Source: Acidobacteriota bacterium
GTDB taxonomy: Bacteria; Acidobacteriota; Blastocatellia; Pyrinomonadales; Pyrinomonadaceae
Assembly: GCA_019239425.1 (NCBI GenBank)
Contig: JAFAZX010000035.1
Coordinates: forward strand, 1 to 64,000
Direction: 5' to 3'
Length of the DNA: 64,000 nt
The translations under genes were made by a program, and so were the position numbers. This document shows, piece by piece, positions 8,693 to 17,697 of the stretch (positions are counted from its first letter, which is position 1; every line of letters starts with the position of its first letter). The notes under the pieces are model-generated. The model saw only the letters and a list, made by a program, of their open reading frames with translations. It did no database searches and was not told the DNA's origin.

Positions 8693-9499
8693 TTATCTTC
8701 CTTCGCGCCAACGACGCAGGCTCGCTTCGGCGTCCCTCAGGCGGTTCCGTATGGTGCGCGGCGTGACGTTCAGTTGGCGGCTGATCGAAGGCTCAGACGG
8801 CGAATCCGATTCGACCTGCCAGCCGTCGAAATGACGCAGTATGAAAGGCTCGCGCAGGTGGCCCGGGAGATGCACGAGCGCGTCCCGCATCAAGATGCGG
8901 TCTTCGGCCGACAGAGCACGTTCATCGGCAAGAGTGTCAAGCAGATCGACCTCTTCCGGCCTATCGTCGCGCGGATATGCGACGCTTTCAGCTTGCCGCT
9001 CGCGCTCTTGAAGGCTGCGAAACTTGCCTATCACTCCATCCGACACCCTTTTGAAGTAAAGTCCGAAACGGACCTGTGCAAAATCGCTGCGGTCCGTCTC
9101 CACGTCAAAAAGTTCTGTCAACAGTTGGATCACGACCTCCCCGGCGCAATCTTCCCGGTGCCGTTCGTCAACCCCTCCGCGCCCTATACGGCTCTTGATC
9201 GTTCGAGCGTGCCGGCGCAATAAAATTTCCACGATGTGATTAGCATCCTCATGCTGGCCGGCACGCACCCTCTCCCGTATCAGATAACAGAGTGTCTCAT
9301 CCTTGATGTGCTCGGGAGATTTATAATCAGGGTGCATCTCTGCGGCGAGCGCCTGCTCTTCGAGCGTGAGCGCACGACGTACCTGTGCTTCCACCTCTGG
9401 CAAACGCTCATAGGGCGCACCCGTGTCGGCGTAGCGGCGCGTCAGAGGGCGGACATCCTTGTTCGTAGAGGCTCCTGTGCGGGACGGCGGAGGACGCAT
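8693..9499 (-). CDS. Sigma-70 family RNA polymerase sigma factor (ECF-like)
   Basis: A 268-residue protein starting at ATG 9499. The C-terminus is a clear region 4: HLPGHLREPFILRHFDGWQ followed by ISRQLNVTPRTIRNRLRDAE, a DNA-recognition HTH. Upstream, residues ~95-185 fit region 2 (RIGRGGVDERHREDCAGEV, FGLYFKRVSDGVIGKFRSL), but more divergently than in standard ECF factors. The N-terminus is longer than usual (~85 residues). It heads a minus-strand gene set with the HTH and helicase genes, so it may direct transcription of this module. No anti-sigma membrane protein is present. Confidence 0.75.
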   Translation of the reverse strand: MRPPPSRTGASTNKDVRPLTRRYADTGAPYERLPEVEAQVRRALTLEEQALAAEMHPDYKSPEHIKDETLCYLIRERVRAGQHEDANHIVEILLRRHARTIKSRIGRGGVDERHREDCAGEVVIQLLTELFDVETDRSDFAQVRFGLYFKRVSDGVIGKFRSLQERERQAESVAYPRDDRPEEVDLLDTLADERALSAEDRILMRDALVHLPGHLREPFILRHFDGWQVESDSPSEPSISRQLNVTPRTIRNRLRDAEASLRRWREGR

Positions 9500-10020
9500 C
9501 GGAGCTTATCCCTTCAAGAGTTAAGTAGAAAACAACGCCGCAAACCGGAAACTCTCTCGCAAAAACTCACTGCGGCTTACGACACATGTGTATTTAAGCA
9601 AGTTTGACGGCAAAACGGAAACTTTTTGGGCCCGGTATATAACGACCGGCGGCTCTCTAAAAGAATTTCAAAAAAATTTCCGATTCTTGCTACCTGTAAT
9701 TATTGAGTAAAAAGGCTGGGTTGACCGCGCTCGACGAAAATTTTTCTCAAGGTGAGGCCAGAACGCTGTCGGTCACCGCGCGCGACGGTTACTTATACAT
9801 CCCATAGCGAAGTTGGCACGCTGTGCAGCAAAAACGGGTTCCCGTCGTCTTACGGAGAGCGGGAAGTCACTACTCAACAAGCCGACGAATAAGTCGGGAA
9901 AACTGCTGACTAAATATATGTCCAGATCATTGCGCATGAGTTATAGTGCTGCCGCTCATAAGAGGATGCCGTAGCCTCAATCTCCGTTACACCACACAGA
10001 CGGCTCTAAAGGCTCAAACA
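9500..10020. other. Intergenic region between divergent sigma-factor gene and cas3
   Basis: 521 bases with no convincing gene. AT-rich stretches lie at ~9650-9710. The string CGGAAACT occurs at about 9550 and 9616, reminiscent of the GGAAC-type -35 of ECF promoters, but no matching -10 sits at a proper distance. The cas3 promoter should lie here; TATAGT at 9942-9947 is a possible -10 without a good -35. Confidence 0.5.
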
Positions 10021-12690
10021 ATGGTTTCACTGACCCGAAAATACGATAACTTCTTCGAGTTAGCGTTCAAACGTGGGGCACCCTTCGAGTATCAGCGTCG
10101 TATTGCAATGGATGCGGAGGTGCCCTCCTTAATTAACGTACCGACCGGGGCTGGCAAGACTGCCGCGATTCTCGGCGCGTGGTTGTGGCGCAGGCTGGAG
10201 ACGCCCGAGAGCGTCGGGCGGCGGCTAGTGTATTGCTTACCGATGAGGACGCTCGTCGAACAGACCAGAAAGGTGGCACGTGAGGCAGTCGAGAATCTTG
10301 AAGCGGAATACGCGAGAGCTGAAAAGGCTCCGCCGTCGATTCACGTTTTGATGGGTGGTGATGTGGACAATGAATGGGAATCGGAGCCGGAAAAAGAGTG
10401 CATCATCATCGGCACACAAGACATGCTGCTTTCGCGCGCCCTAAATCGCGGCTACGCCATGAGCCGCTACAAATGGCCCGTCCACTTCGGTCTGCTCAAC
10501 AACGATTGCCTTTGGGTGATTGATGAGGTGCAATTGTTGGGCAGCGGATTAGCGACTACACTGCAACTACAGAGTTTCCGGCGAATACTTGGCGCTTTCG
10601 GTAAAGCGAAAACGATTTGGATGAGCGCGACGATGGAAGCAGAATGGTTGATGACTGCTGATTTTGATCCGGCGTCCGACGCGAAGGGCGAACCGTTAAC
10701 GCTCACGAATGAAGACTTTAAGTCGGATACACTCAGCGATAGGTGGAAGGCCGACAAACACTTGCGGCAAGCGAAGGCAAAAGCAGGTGAGACTGAAAAA
10801 TTAGTCGCAGAGATAACCGCTGCTCACGAGGAAAGCTCAAGAACTTTAGTGATCGTTAACACCGTCAAGCGAGCGCGAGAACTCTATAATTCCTTGCAGA
10901 CCAAACAACTGACGGCAGAGTTAATACTCATTCATTCTCGCTTCCGGCCACATGATAGAAAAGAACAGATCAAGCAACTACTCTCTCCAGCAGGAGAAAC
11001 AGGGACAATCGTGATCAGTACACAAGTTATCGAAGCGGGTGTTGACATCTCTGCGAAGACCTTATTTACAGAACTGGCTCCTTGGCCTTCACTGGTTCAA
11101 CGCTTCGGACGTTGTAACCGGGAAGGCGAATATCAAGAAGGCGGCAACGTCCTTTGGATTGATGTGCCACAAGGCAAAAAAGAGAATCTTGCTCCACCTT
11201 ACGATGAAGATGAATTGACTGAGGCAAGGAAAGCTATTTCTTCATTGCAGAATGTCAGCCCAGAAAAACTTGACGAATATCGCAAGGGTTTGCCACCGCA
11301 AGCAAGAGCCAAACTATTCCGGTACGAACATACTCATGTTATTCGACAGCATGATCTTCATGGCCTGTTTTCTACCGAACGCGATTTGGCTGGTGGTTTT
11401 ACGGATATTTCCCACTTCGTTCGCAATCGTGAGCGGAACGCCGACGTGCAGGTTTTTTGGAGAGATTTCAAGGTAAAGCCTAAACGAATGCCGCGCCCAC
11501 GACATGATGAGTTGTGCGCTGTGCGCAGTTATGAATTAGAGAGATTTCTTGAGTCGAAGAAATGCGTGGCTTGGGAGTGGAATGGCGAAGCGAAAGATGG
11601 AAGGGGGGATTGGGAGAAACGCACGCATAGAGAAATACGTCCAGGCATGACCCTGCTCCTTGCAATTGAACAAGGCGGATATTCAGAGAGTGTTGGCTGG
11701 ACGGGTAATCCAAAAGACAACAAACTAATGCCAGTACTACCCAGCTTCGACGCGGCCGCACCGGATTCGTTAGATGAAGACCAGCCGAGTCAAACGGATT
11801 GGTTATCGCTCTCCGCGCATTTACGTGACACGGAAGCAGAGGCAAAAGAAATTGTGGCAAAGCTTGAGCTGGAATTGGGCGAAGAATGTGTTATTGCGGG
11901 CCAATCAGTTATTAAGGGCGCGTGGTGGCATGATACAGGCAAAACTTTTGAGCAATGGCAAGCAGCCGTTAAAGATTTCTGCACGAAATTAACCGCACAA
12001 GCCGAGCATTTCTTGACTCAAAATCCGGAGCCAGACAAAGCTGCCTTTGTACAAAAATTTCTTGAAGAATTAAAAACGCTTCCGTCCGAGAAAAAACCTT
12101 GGGCTAAATTCCCCGACATCAAATACGCTCTCAAAGAAAAAGAATCGGCTCATTCTCTTTCCGCCAAAGCCAAGGGAGAGATTGCTAAGGAGTTGAACGC
12201 ACAATTCAGCCCGCGAATGAGGCATGAAGCTGCGAGTGCTTTAGCAGCGTGGCAAGAATGGCAGCTTGGGAAAGATGGTTGGACAGCCTTAGCTGTATAT
12301 CTTGTTGCTTGCCATCACGGAAAAGTGCGTACCGTGCTCCGTAGCATGAACACAAAGAACGCAGATGTGTTTGGCATCAAGCCGGACGATGCCTTGCCAG
12401 CTTTGCCAGGTTGGCTATGGGAAGAAACGAAACTGAACCTTCAGCCTAGAGCCATCGGTAGCACTGGTGAATGGGACGGAAATCATTTCATTGTTTCTGC
12501 GCCAAGTTGGGTGGGCATGATAGCTGAACTGCTCGGCCCCGAGTTGCTGAATGATCCCGATCCGGGTGATGTGATTCCGCCGCATGAACCTCGCAGAATG
12601 GGTGCGTTCCGCTTGGCGTACCTTGAAGCCTTGATACGAGCCGCAGATATTCGGGCAAGCAGGCGACCCGGTAAAGGAGGCTTAGGGTGA
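10021..12690 (+). CDS. cas3: Type I-G Cas3 helicase-nuclease (HD domain C-terminal)
   Basis: The interference effector helicase-nuclease that unwinds and degrades target DNA after Cascade binding. I take ATG 10021 (889 aa), since the upstream in-frame extension to 9946 does not look like protein. Motifs: NVPTGAGKT (~residue 40), VIDEVQLLGSG (~165), SATM, QVIEAGVDIS (~337) and QRFGRCNREG (~360). The HD nuclease lies at the C-terminus: WWHDTGK at ~635 and the HHGK motif near ~765. A C-terminal HD is the arrangement known for I-G (I-U) Cas3, unlike I-E or I-C. It overlaps csx17 by four bases (GTGA). Base composition is close to 50% GC, lower than cas4-1. Confidence 0.93.
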   Translation: MVSLTRKYDNFFELAFKRGAPFEYQRRIAMDAEVPSLINVPTGAGKTAAILGAWLWRRLETPESVGRRLVYCLPMRTLVEQTRKVAREAVENLEAEYARAEKAPPSIHVLMGGDVDNEWESEPEKECIIIGTQDMLLSRALNRGYAMSRYKWPVHFGLLNNDCLWVIDEVQLLGSGLATTLQLQSFRRILGAFGKAKTIWMSATMEAEWLMTADFDPASDAKGEPLTLTNEDFKSDTLSDRWKADKHLRQAKAKAGETEKLVAEITAAHEESSRTLVIVNTVKRARELYNSLQTKQLTAELILIHSRFRPHDRKEQIKQLLSPAGETGTIVISTQVIEAGVDISAKTLFTELAPWPSLVQRFGRCNREGEYQEGGNVLWIDVPQGKKENLAPPYDEDELTEARKAISSLQNVSPEKLDEYRKGLPPQARAKLFRYEHTHVIRQHDLHGLFSTERDLAGGFTDISHFVRNRERNADVQVFWRDFKVKPKRMPRPRHDELCAVRSYELERFLESKKCVAWEWNGEAKDGRGDWEKRTHREIRPGMTLLLAIEQGGYSESVGWTGNPKDNKLMPVLPSFDAAAPDSLDEDQPSQTDWLSLSAHLRDTEAEAKEIVAKLELELGEECVIAGQSVIKGAWWHDTGKTFEQWQAAVKDFCTKLTAQAEHFLTQNPEPDKAAFVQKFLEELKTLPSEKKPWAKFPDIKYALKEKESAHSLSAKAKGEIAKELNAQFSPRMRHEAASALAAWQEWQLGKDGWTALAVYLVACHHGKVRTVLRSMNTKNADVFGIKPDDALPALPGWLWEETKLNLQPRAIGSTGEWDGNHFIVSAPSWVGMIAELLGPELLNDPDPGDVIPPHEPRRMGAFRLAYLEALIRAADIRASRRPGKGGLG

Positions 12691-14717
12691 ACCAAGAACT
12701 TAACGCCGTGCCATTCAAAGGCGTGCGCCCTGAAAGCCTAGGTAATTACTTTGTTGGCTTGGGGCTGATCGCCGCTTTGTCGAAGAAGTATCCGCATATT
12801 AGAGGCTGCTGGCGCAATGGGTATTTTGTCTTAGTAGGAGATTCACTAAGCGATGACGCCGTTAAGAATTATCTACTCAATGAATGGCATCCCACCACTT
12901 ACGACCGATGGTGGTCGGACGTACAAAAGAAGGATACGAAGGCTCAAACAGATCAAGGCTTATGGCGAGCACGCAGCACAGAGAAAGACCCAAATCGGGT
13001 TCGCTTGCTTGATGCACATATCGTAGGTAGTAGAAGAAATCAGTTTAATCATGTGTTAGGAACAGGCGGGAATGTCGGTAAACGAGATTTAGCCAAAACC
13101 TCTAGAGATGCTTGGCGCTCAATTCAAAAAAGTAAGCCACAGGATAAGGCTTGCTGGCTTGATCAGACGCTATATGAAACTTCAAGCGGTACAATTCCGA
13201 AGCTGAATAACGCAGGCTCATGGTTCGTTTATGCAAACAGAACTTTCAATAGTGGCCAAGATTGGTTTCGTGAAGGTGAGATTTCGCCTTGGTCGTTCTT
13301 ACTAGCATTGGAAGGAGTGATACTACTGGTAGGTGGAGTAAATCGTCGGATCGGCTCACGTTCACGCCCTTATGCTGTATTCCCATTTTTAACTGAGTCA
13401 CCATCACCAAAGTCAGAAGGTGAAATCGGGTATTTCAAAGCAGAATTGTGGGGTCCCCTCTGGAATAACCCGATGAACATTTCTGAATTACGTTATTTAT
13501 TGGAGAGAGGTTTGGCACGTATTGGAGAACGTGCCGCCAAATCTCCACACGAGTTTGCACTTGCTGCTATGTCAGCAGGTGTTGATGTGGGCATTATCTC
13601 CTTTGCAAGGTTTGTCTTACAGCAAACGACTAGCCCTAAAGTTTACGAAGCCATTCCAAGCGAAAAGGTTGAGGTAAATCAAACAAAGAGCCATGAGTCA
13701 AAGCTCATTGAGTCACTCATTCCATGGCTTGATTGGTTACCGCACGAGCCAACGGATCATAAGCAGAAAGGTAAATTCAAAGGCTTACGTGGGCCAATCG
13801 AAGAGGCTATAGTACGCATTGCAGCAAGACCAAATGATGCAGAGCGGTGGCGACAGTTATGGCTTTTGTTAGCCGATACGCAAGGCCGGATTGATCGCAA
13901 TCAAGGTCTGCGTGGAAAGAGTCGCGCTTTGCCCTGGTTAGATGAAGCTTGGTTTAAAAAGGCATGGCCTGTCCCGCCCGCAGAAATCCAGATAGCGCGA
14001 GCTATAGCTTCAATCGGCGCGGGCACTGACACGCCGATAATCAGCAATATTTTCGGCGTAACACTCGATAAGTATAAGAAACTCGTCTTTGGTGGAGAGA
14101 ATAGGCCGCAGCGTGTTGTTTGGCACAACGGCAGATTATTGACGGTGCTTCCCGCTTTGCTTCAGCGGCGTTTGATTGATGCTGAAAGCGAAGATGAACT
14201 ACCTCGCCCGCCGCTCGTTGCTAATCGTAAGTGCCCACCGGAAATATTGGCAGCCTTCATTAACAAATCTCTTGACTATGAAATGATTGGTCGATGGATA
14301 CCTGCGCTCTCACTGGTCAACTGGTCAGCTCGATCAAATTCCACGGCAGACGCTGACGAATCTCAAAGCGAAAGCCTTGTGTCGGACGGCGCGTATCTTT
14401 TGCAGGCATTGTTTCGTCCGCTTTTCTGTCCGTTCAATCCGCGCTTGTTCGGTGAAGAGTTTTTCTCGCCAACTCTTGAGCCGCGTGCTGTGACTGCTCG
14501 GCGATTGCTCAATCTCATTCGCCAAGGCTCATGGGATGAAGTAATACAGTTAGCTCGAAGCCGCTATCTGGCTTCCGGCCACAACATCATAGCGACGCCA
14601 CCTATAGAGGGTGCTGACGGTGAGTTAATCGCATCGGCATTACTCGTGCCCCTATCAGCCCATGAAATCGCCAGCGGTTTAAGCCGTTGGCTCAAACCCA
14701 AGAAACACTCAAAGTAA
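12687..14717 (+). CDS. csx17: Type I-G Cascade large-subunit protein Csx17 (Cas8g)
   Basis: A 676-residue protein starting with GTG 12687, inside the end of cas3 (GTGA overlap), implying translational coupling. The N-terminus (FKGVRPESLGNYFVGLGLIA) and the segment RIGSRSRPYAVFPFL fit Csx17, the large-subunit-like protein specific to I-U/I-G. In the effector complex it would take the Cas8 role of PAM reading and Cas3 recruitment. Position between cas3 and csb1 is the standard order of the subtype. GC content matches cas3 and csb1. Confidence 0.88.
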   Translation: MNQELNAVPFKGVRPESLGNYFVGLGLIAALSKKYPHIRGCWRNGYFVLVGDSLSDDAVKNYLLNEWHPTTYDRWWSDVQKKDTKAQTDQGLWRARSTEKDPNRVRLLDAHIVGSRRNQFNHVLGTGGNVGKRDLAKTSRDAWRSIQKSKPQDKACWLDQTLYETSSGTIPKLNNAGSWFVYANRTFNSGQDWFREGEISPWSFLLALEGVILLVGGVNRRIGSRSRPYAVFPFLTESPSPKSEGEIGYFKAELWGPLWNNPMNISELRYLLERGLARIGERAAKSPHEFALAAMSAGVDVGIISFARFVLQQTTSPKVYEAIPSEKVEVNQTKSHESKLIESLIPWLDWLPHEPTDHKQKGKFKGLRGPIEEAIVRIAARPNDAERWRQLWLLLADTQGRIDRNQGLRGKSRALPWLDEAWFKKAWPVPPAEIQIARAIASIGAGTDTPIISNIFGVTLDKYKKLVFGGENRPQRVVWHNGRLLTVLPALLQRRLIDAESEDELPRPPLVANRKCPPEILAAFINKSLDYEMIGRWIPALSLVNWSARSNSTADADESQSESLVSDGAYLLQALFRPLFCPFNPRLFGEEFFSPTLEPRAVTARRLLNLIRQGSWDEVIQLARSRYLASGHNIIATPPIEGADGELIASALLVPLSAHEIASGLSRWLKPKKHSK

Positions 14718-14731
14718 TGGAGAACTGGAAG

Positions 14732-15949
14732 ATGGCAAACGAAAGCACACTCTCGGACTTGCTGGAGTCTGATGGCCCCACCTGCCTAGTTATTAAAGCG
14801 AGCTTGAAGCCTGTGGGTGACCTTGCCCGGTTTCAACCGGCGGGCTTTCCTGAAATTGGTCACGTCATTTACGACGCTCCACGTGACGGTAACACCACGG
14901 ATAAAGTCTGCATCATCGACAGTGCTGCGAGTATGGCAAACCATCTTGAGTCGGTCTGCATGGATGGCCCCAACAGTTCCGACTTGCATCCAGACCTTAC
15001 GGGTTTGCCCTACGTTGTATGCGTTACTCACCGGAAGTTCGAGCAAGAAGGCGGTTCCATCAAACCCGCTAGTGGCGACCCTTTTGATAAGGTAGTGGTG
15101 ACAAGTTTGACGGAGGGGCATCGCATTGCCTCCGACTATTTTCTTGACGCTTTTTATGACAAACCTGAATGGAAACCTGAGGGGAAGAAGAAAGAGAAGG
15201 GAAAAGACAAGACTGTTCCGGCAGATTGGGAGGGAACTAAATTCCGCGAACGGTTGAGAAAAGATTTTGGTATTACTGAAGTCAAAAAAGACAAGACTTA
15301 CTTCACGCACCCAGAAGATTGGTGGGAGGTCTATAAAACCATCTTTAGATACGACCCAAATTCGCTAGTTCACGGCGTCTTGTTTGCTAAAGAGCAAATC
15401 AAAATTAGCCGCCTTTTAACTGCACATCAAGAAGCCTTCAACGCGGCTCGTGTACAAAGGTCAGGAGTGAAGTTTGATCGCTTGGGCAAGACCCTTTCTG
15501 GTCAACCTATCTTTGCCGTTGATGAAGAAACCGGCGAGATACGTTCTACGTTCATTATTGACCTAGCGTTGCTTCGTTCCTACGGGCGCAAGAGTAATGG
15601 ACTTAACGATGCGCAAAAGCAACTTCTGCTTGGGCTGTCACTTTGGAAAATCAAACGCCTATTAGCGAAGCCTTTCCGTTTCCGTTCGGGTTGTTATTTG
15701 AAGTGTTTTCAAGTCTCAGCCCTTGCCGACGACGAGCCTATGGTTTCCTACTCTAACGGGCAGTCGTTAATTGATGAAGTTGATATACAAGCATTGATTG
15801 CCGCCTGTACGTTTGGGGCTGAAAGCGTTACTAAGGTCTACTACCCTGCCAATTCACTCTTCAGACCTGGCAAAGATGACACAAGTGGCGAATATAGTGA
15901 TGGCGAGGAAACTGCTACGAATGAGACGGAACAAGAAGAAGAGGATTAA
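14732..15949 (+). CDS. csb1: Type I-G Cas7 (Csb1, GSU0053 family)
   Basis: The backbone subunit of the type I-G Cascade that lines the crRNA. I choose ATG 14732 (405 aa) because GGAG lies about nine bases upstream. An alternative ATG at 14717 overlaps the csx17 stop (TAATG) in the same frame. The sequence has the Csb1 features: an N-terminal LSDLLESDGPTCLVIKASLK strand region, a lysine-rich KPEGKKKEKGKDKTVPADW loop, and the RFRSGCYLKC...VSYSNGQSLI segment near the end. The tail is acidic. It lies three bases before csb2. Confidence 0.9.
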   Translation: MANESTLSDLLESDGPTCLVIKASLKPVGDLARFQPAGFPEIGHVIYDAPRDGNTTDKVCIIDSAASMANHLESVCMDGPNSSDLHPDLTGLPYVVCVTHRKFEQEGGSIKPASGDPFDKVVVTSLTEGHRIASDYFLDAFYDKPEWKPEGKKKEKGKDKTVPADWEGTKFRERLRKDFGITEVKKDKTYFTHPEDWWEVYKTIFRYDPNSLVHGVLFAKEQIKISRLLTAHQEAFNAARVQRSGVKFDRLGKTLSGQPIFAVDEETGEIRSTFIIDLALLRSYGRKSNGLNDAQKQLLLGLSLWKIKRLLAKPFRFRSGCYLKCFQVSALADDEPMVSYSNGQSLIDEVDIQALIAACTFGAESVTKVYYPANSLFRPGKDDTSGEYSDGEETATNETEQEEED

Positions 15950-15952
15950 ACG

Positions 15953-17512
15953 ATGCCGCTAATTATCGAACAACGGTTTCCGCTAGGACGCTTCAATGCG
16001 ACACGCTGGCATCAAAATCCCTTTGAAGACCCGTTCGGCGAATGGCCCCCTTCACCTTTGCGTTTGCTGCGCGCTTTAACTGCGCGATGGTTTCAGTATG
16101 CGCGCGAAACGGGTGACAGCGATACGGGTAGGCGTGACGAACTCTTGCGAAACCTAGCACGGGAATTACCTTCATTTGCGTTGCCTTCATTTACGTGGCG
16201 CGGGCAGCCTTTGAAGCAATATGTCCCAACAGCATTAGAAGATCAGTTTAAATACAAGAAAGACCCGAACACTAAGAAGCCCGTGCTTGATTATAAGTTT
16301 CGGCAAGTAACAAAAACGCTGACCGAAGACCAGTATCGCGTGCTGTCGCCTAATACGCGGCTGTACTGGCATTGGGAAGGTCTTGATCTTGAGGACGGGC
16401 AAAAGGATTTACTCGACCAATTGCTCAAGCGCATTTTGTACTTCGGGCGGGCGGAAAGTTTTAGCTACTTGCGCAGAGTTAGCGCCCTTCCGCCGTCGCA
16501 GGAATTGAACTGCCACCTCAGTGCAGAAAGTGCTGACGGGGCGGCTCCAGTATTAGCTCAAATTCCGAACGAAGAGTTGAGTATTCCGGCTTTATTATCT
16601 TTATCTGACGACAAAGAACTGAGCGGTAAGTCCGTCCCTCCTAACACAGCTTGGTTCTATGCCAAGTTGCCTGATAAGCCCGTAGCAAAACCAATTAATA
16701 ATTCCCGGTCACGATACCCGACTGATTTGAATTATCTTCAATTTGCCGTGGGTGGTACGGTTTACCCGCCTTTGGAGCAATGGGTGACAGTAGTAGGACG
16801 CTTTCGTGGCGGAGTTATTCGATGTCTTTCTCGACAGTTGACCGGAGATGTAAGAGCTGGCTATCACAATTTAACTTTGGCGCAACGCGATGCAATAAAA
16901 CTGATTACAGGTAAAGACGGGCATGGAAACCTGCTACGCGGGCATCAGCAAGCTTATTTCTTCCTGTGGCCCGATGAAAAAGGTCTGCCTACCCGTTTGA
17001 TCGGCTGGCGCAAAGAGCCGTTTACAGAAGTTGAAATTGAAGCGATGTTAGAAGCCTCTAGGAAGCCTATACGCTGGGGCCATGACTTGGGTGATTGGGC
17101 TGTTAGACTTGTCCCTTTACCGTTTAATGCGGACTTGCCCGAAAGTTTATTCTGCCCTGCGCGGACATGGACTAGCGCTACGCCTTTTGTGCTGCCTGCG
17201 GGACGACATCGCTTTAGAAGAAATGGACGTGAGCGTGTTCGTGAATCTCCGGAAAGTATATTGATAAAATTGTTGCAGAACAGGGGAAAGCCATGCCCCA
17301 AAGTAACCCGCCTAGAAAGCAAAGATAAAGAGGTGACGTGGGTAAAGCCGCACGAGACACGAGCAAGACGACTTTCTCAAGAACAAGCCCGAACCAACTT
17401 TGTTAGACTTGGGTTCTGGTTACGCCTTGAATTCTTAGAACCTGTCAGCGGCCCACTGCTTTTGGGCGACTCCTGCCACTTTGGATTAGGTGCCTTTAAA
17501 GTGGAAGCATAG
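15953..17512 (+). CDS. csb2: Type I-G Csb2 (Cas5-Cas6 fusion, GSU0054 family)
   Basis: A 519-residue protein combining the Cas5 role (binding the crRNA 5' handle) with Cas6 pre-crRNA processing, as in other I-U/I-G systems. The N-terminus IIEQRFPLGRFNATRWHQNP and the GEWPPSPLRLLRAL motif identify Csb2. The C-terminal half contains the basic segment AGRHRFRRNGRER and a terminal GPLLLGDSCHFGLGAFKVEA glycine-rich region typical of RAMP proteins. No separate cas6 gene exists in the locus, so this protein should cut the repeat. It is the last gene of the AT-richer effector set. Confidence 0.9.
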   Translation: MPLIIEQRFPLGRFNATRWHQNPFEDPFGEWPPSPLRLLRALTARWFQYARETGDSDTGRRDELLRNLARELPSFALPSFTWRGQPLKQYVPTALEDQFKYKKDPNTKKPVLDYKFRQVTKTLTEDQYRVLSPNTRLYWHWEGLDLEDGQKDLLDQLLKRILYFGRAESFSYLRRVSALPPSQELNCHLSAESADGAAPVLAQIPNEELSIPALLSLSDDKELSGKSVPPNTAWFYAKLPDKPVAKPINNSRSRYPTDLNYLQFAVGGTVYPPLEQWVTVVGRFRGGVIRCLSRQLTGDVRAGYHNLTLAQRDAIKLITGKDGHGNLLRGHQQAYFFLWPDEKGLPTRLIGWRKEPFTEVEIEAMLEASRKPIRWGHDLGDWAVRLVPLPFNADLPESLFCPARTWTSATPFVLPAGRHRFRRNGRERVRESPESILIKLLQNRGKPCPKVTRLESKDKEVTWVKPHETRARRLSQEQARTNFVRLGFWLRLEFLEPVSGPLLLGDSCHFGLGAFKVEA

Positions 17513-17533
17513 AGGGTATGAAGCTCTAAAGTC

Positions 17534-17556
17534 TGTCTGTAGAAGATCTACAGACA
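17534..17556. repeat. Perfect inverted repeat between effector and adaptation genes
   Basis: Ten-base arms TGTCTGTAGA and TCTACAGACA surround a three-base loop (AGA), just after csb2. No U-run follows, so it is not a standard terminator. It lies ~140 bases before cas4-1 and marks the composition break between the two cas modules. Confidence 0.7.
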
Positions 17557-17697
17557 CGAGTCCGGTTATTCATCCCGGTAAAGAGCATTACTCAATAGGC
17601 AAGCCGTACAATCTCGCCGAAAAATTTTGCTCAACGCTTTCCGGTTTCACGCCGTGGCGGACACTGATGTAGGTAACGCGAAAGGAGCGCCAACTAC

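Noticed and set aside
9604..9643. TTGACG ... TATATA as a sigma-70 promoter before cas3
   Set aside because: The spacing is about 26 bases, far from the 16-18 required.
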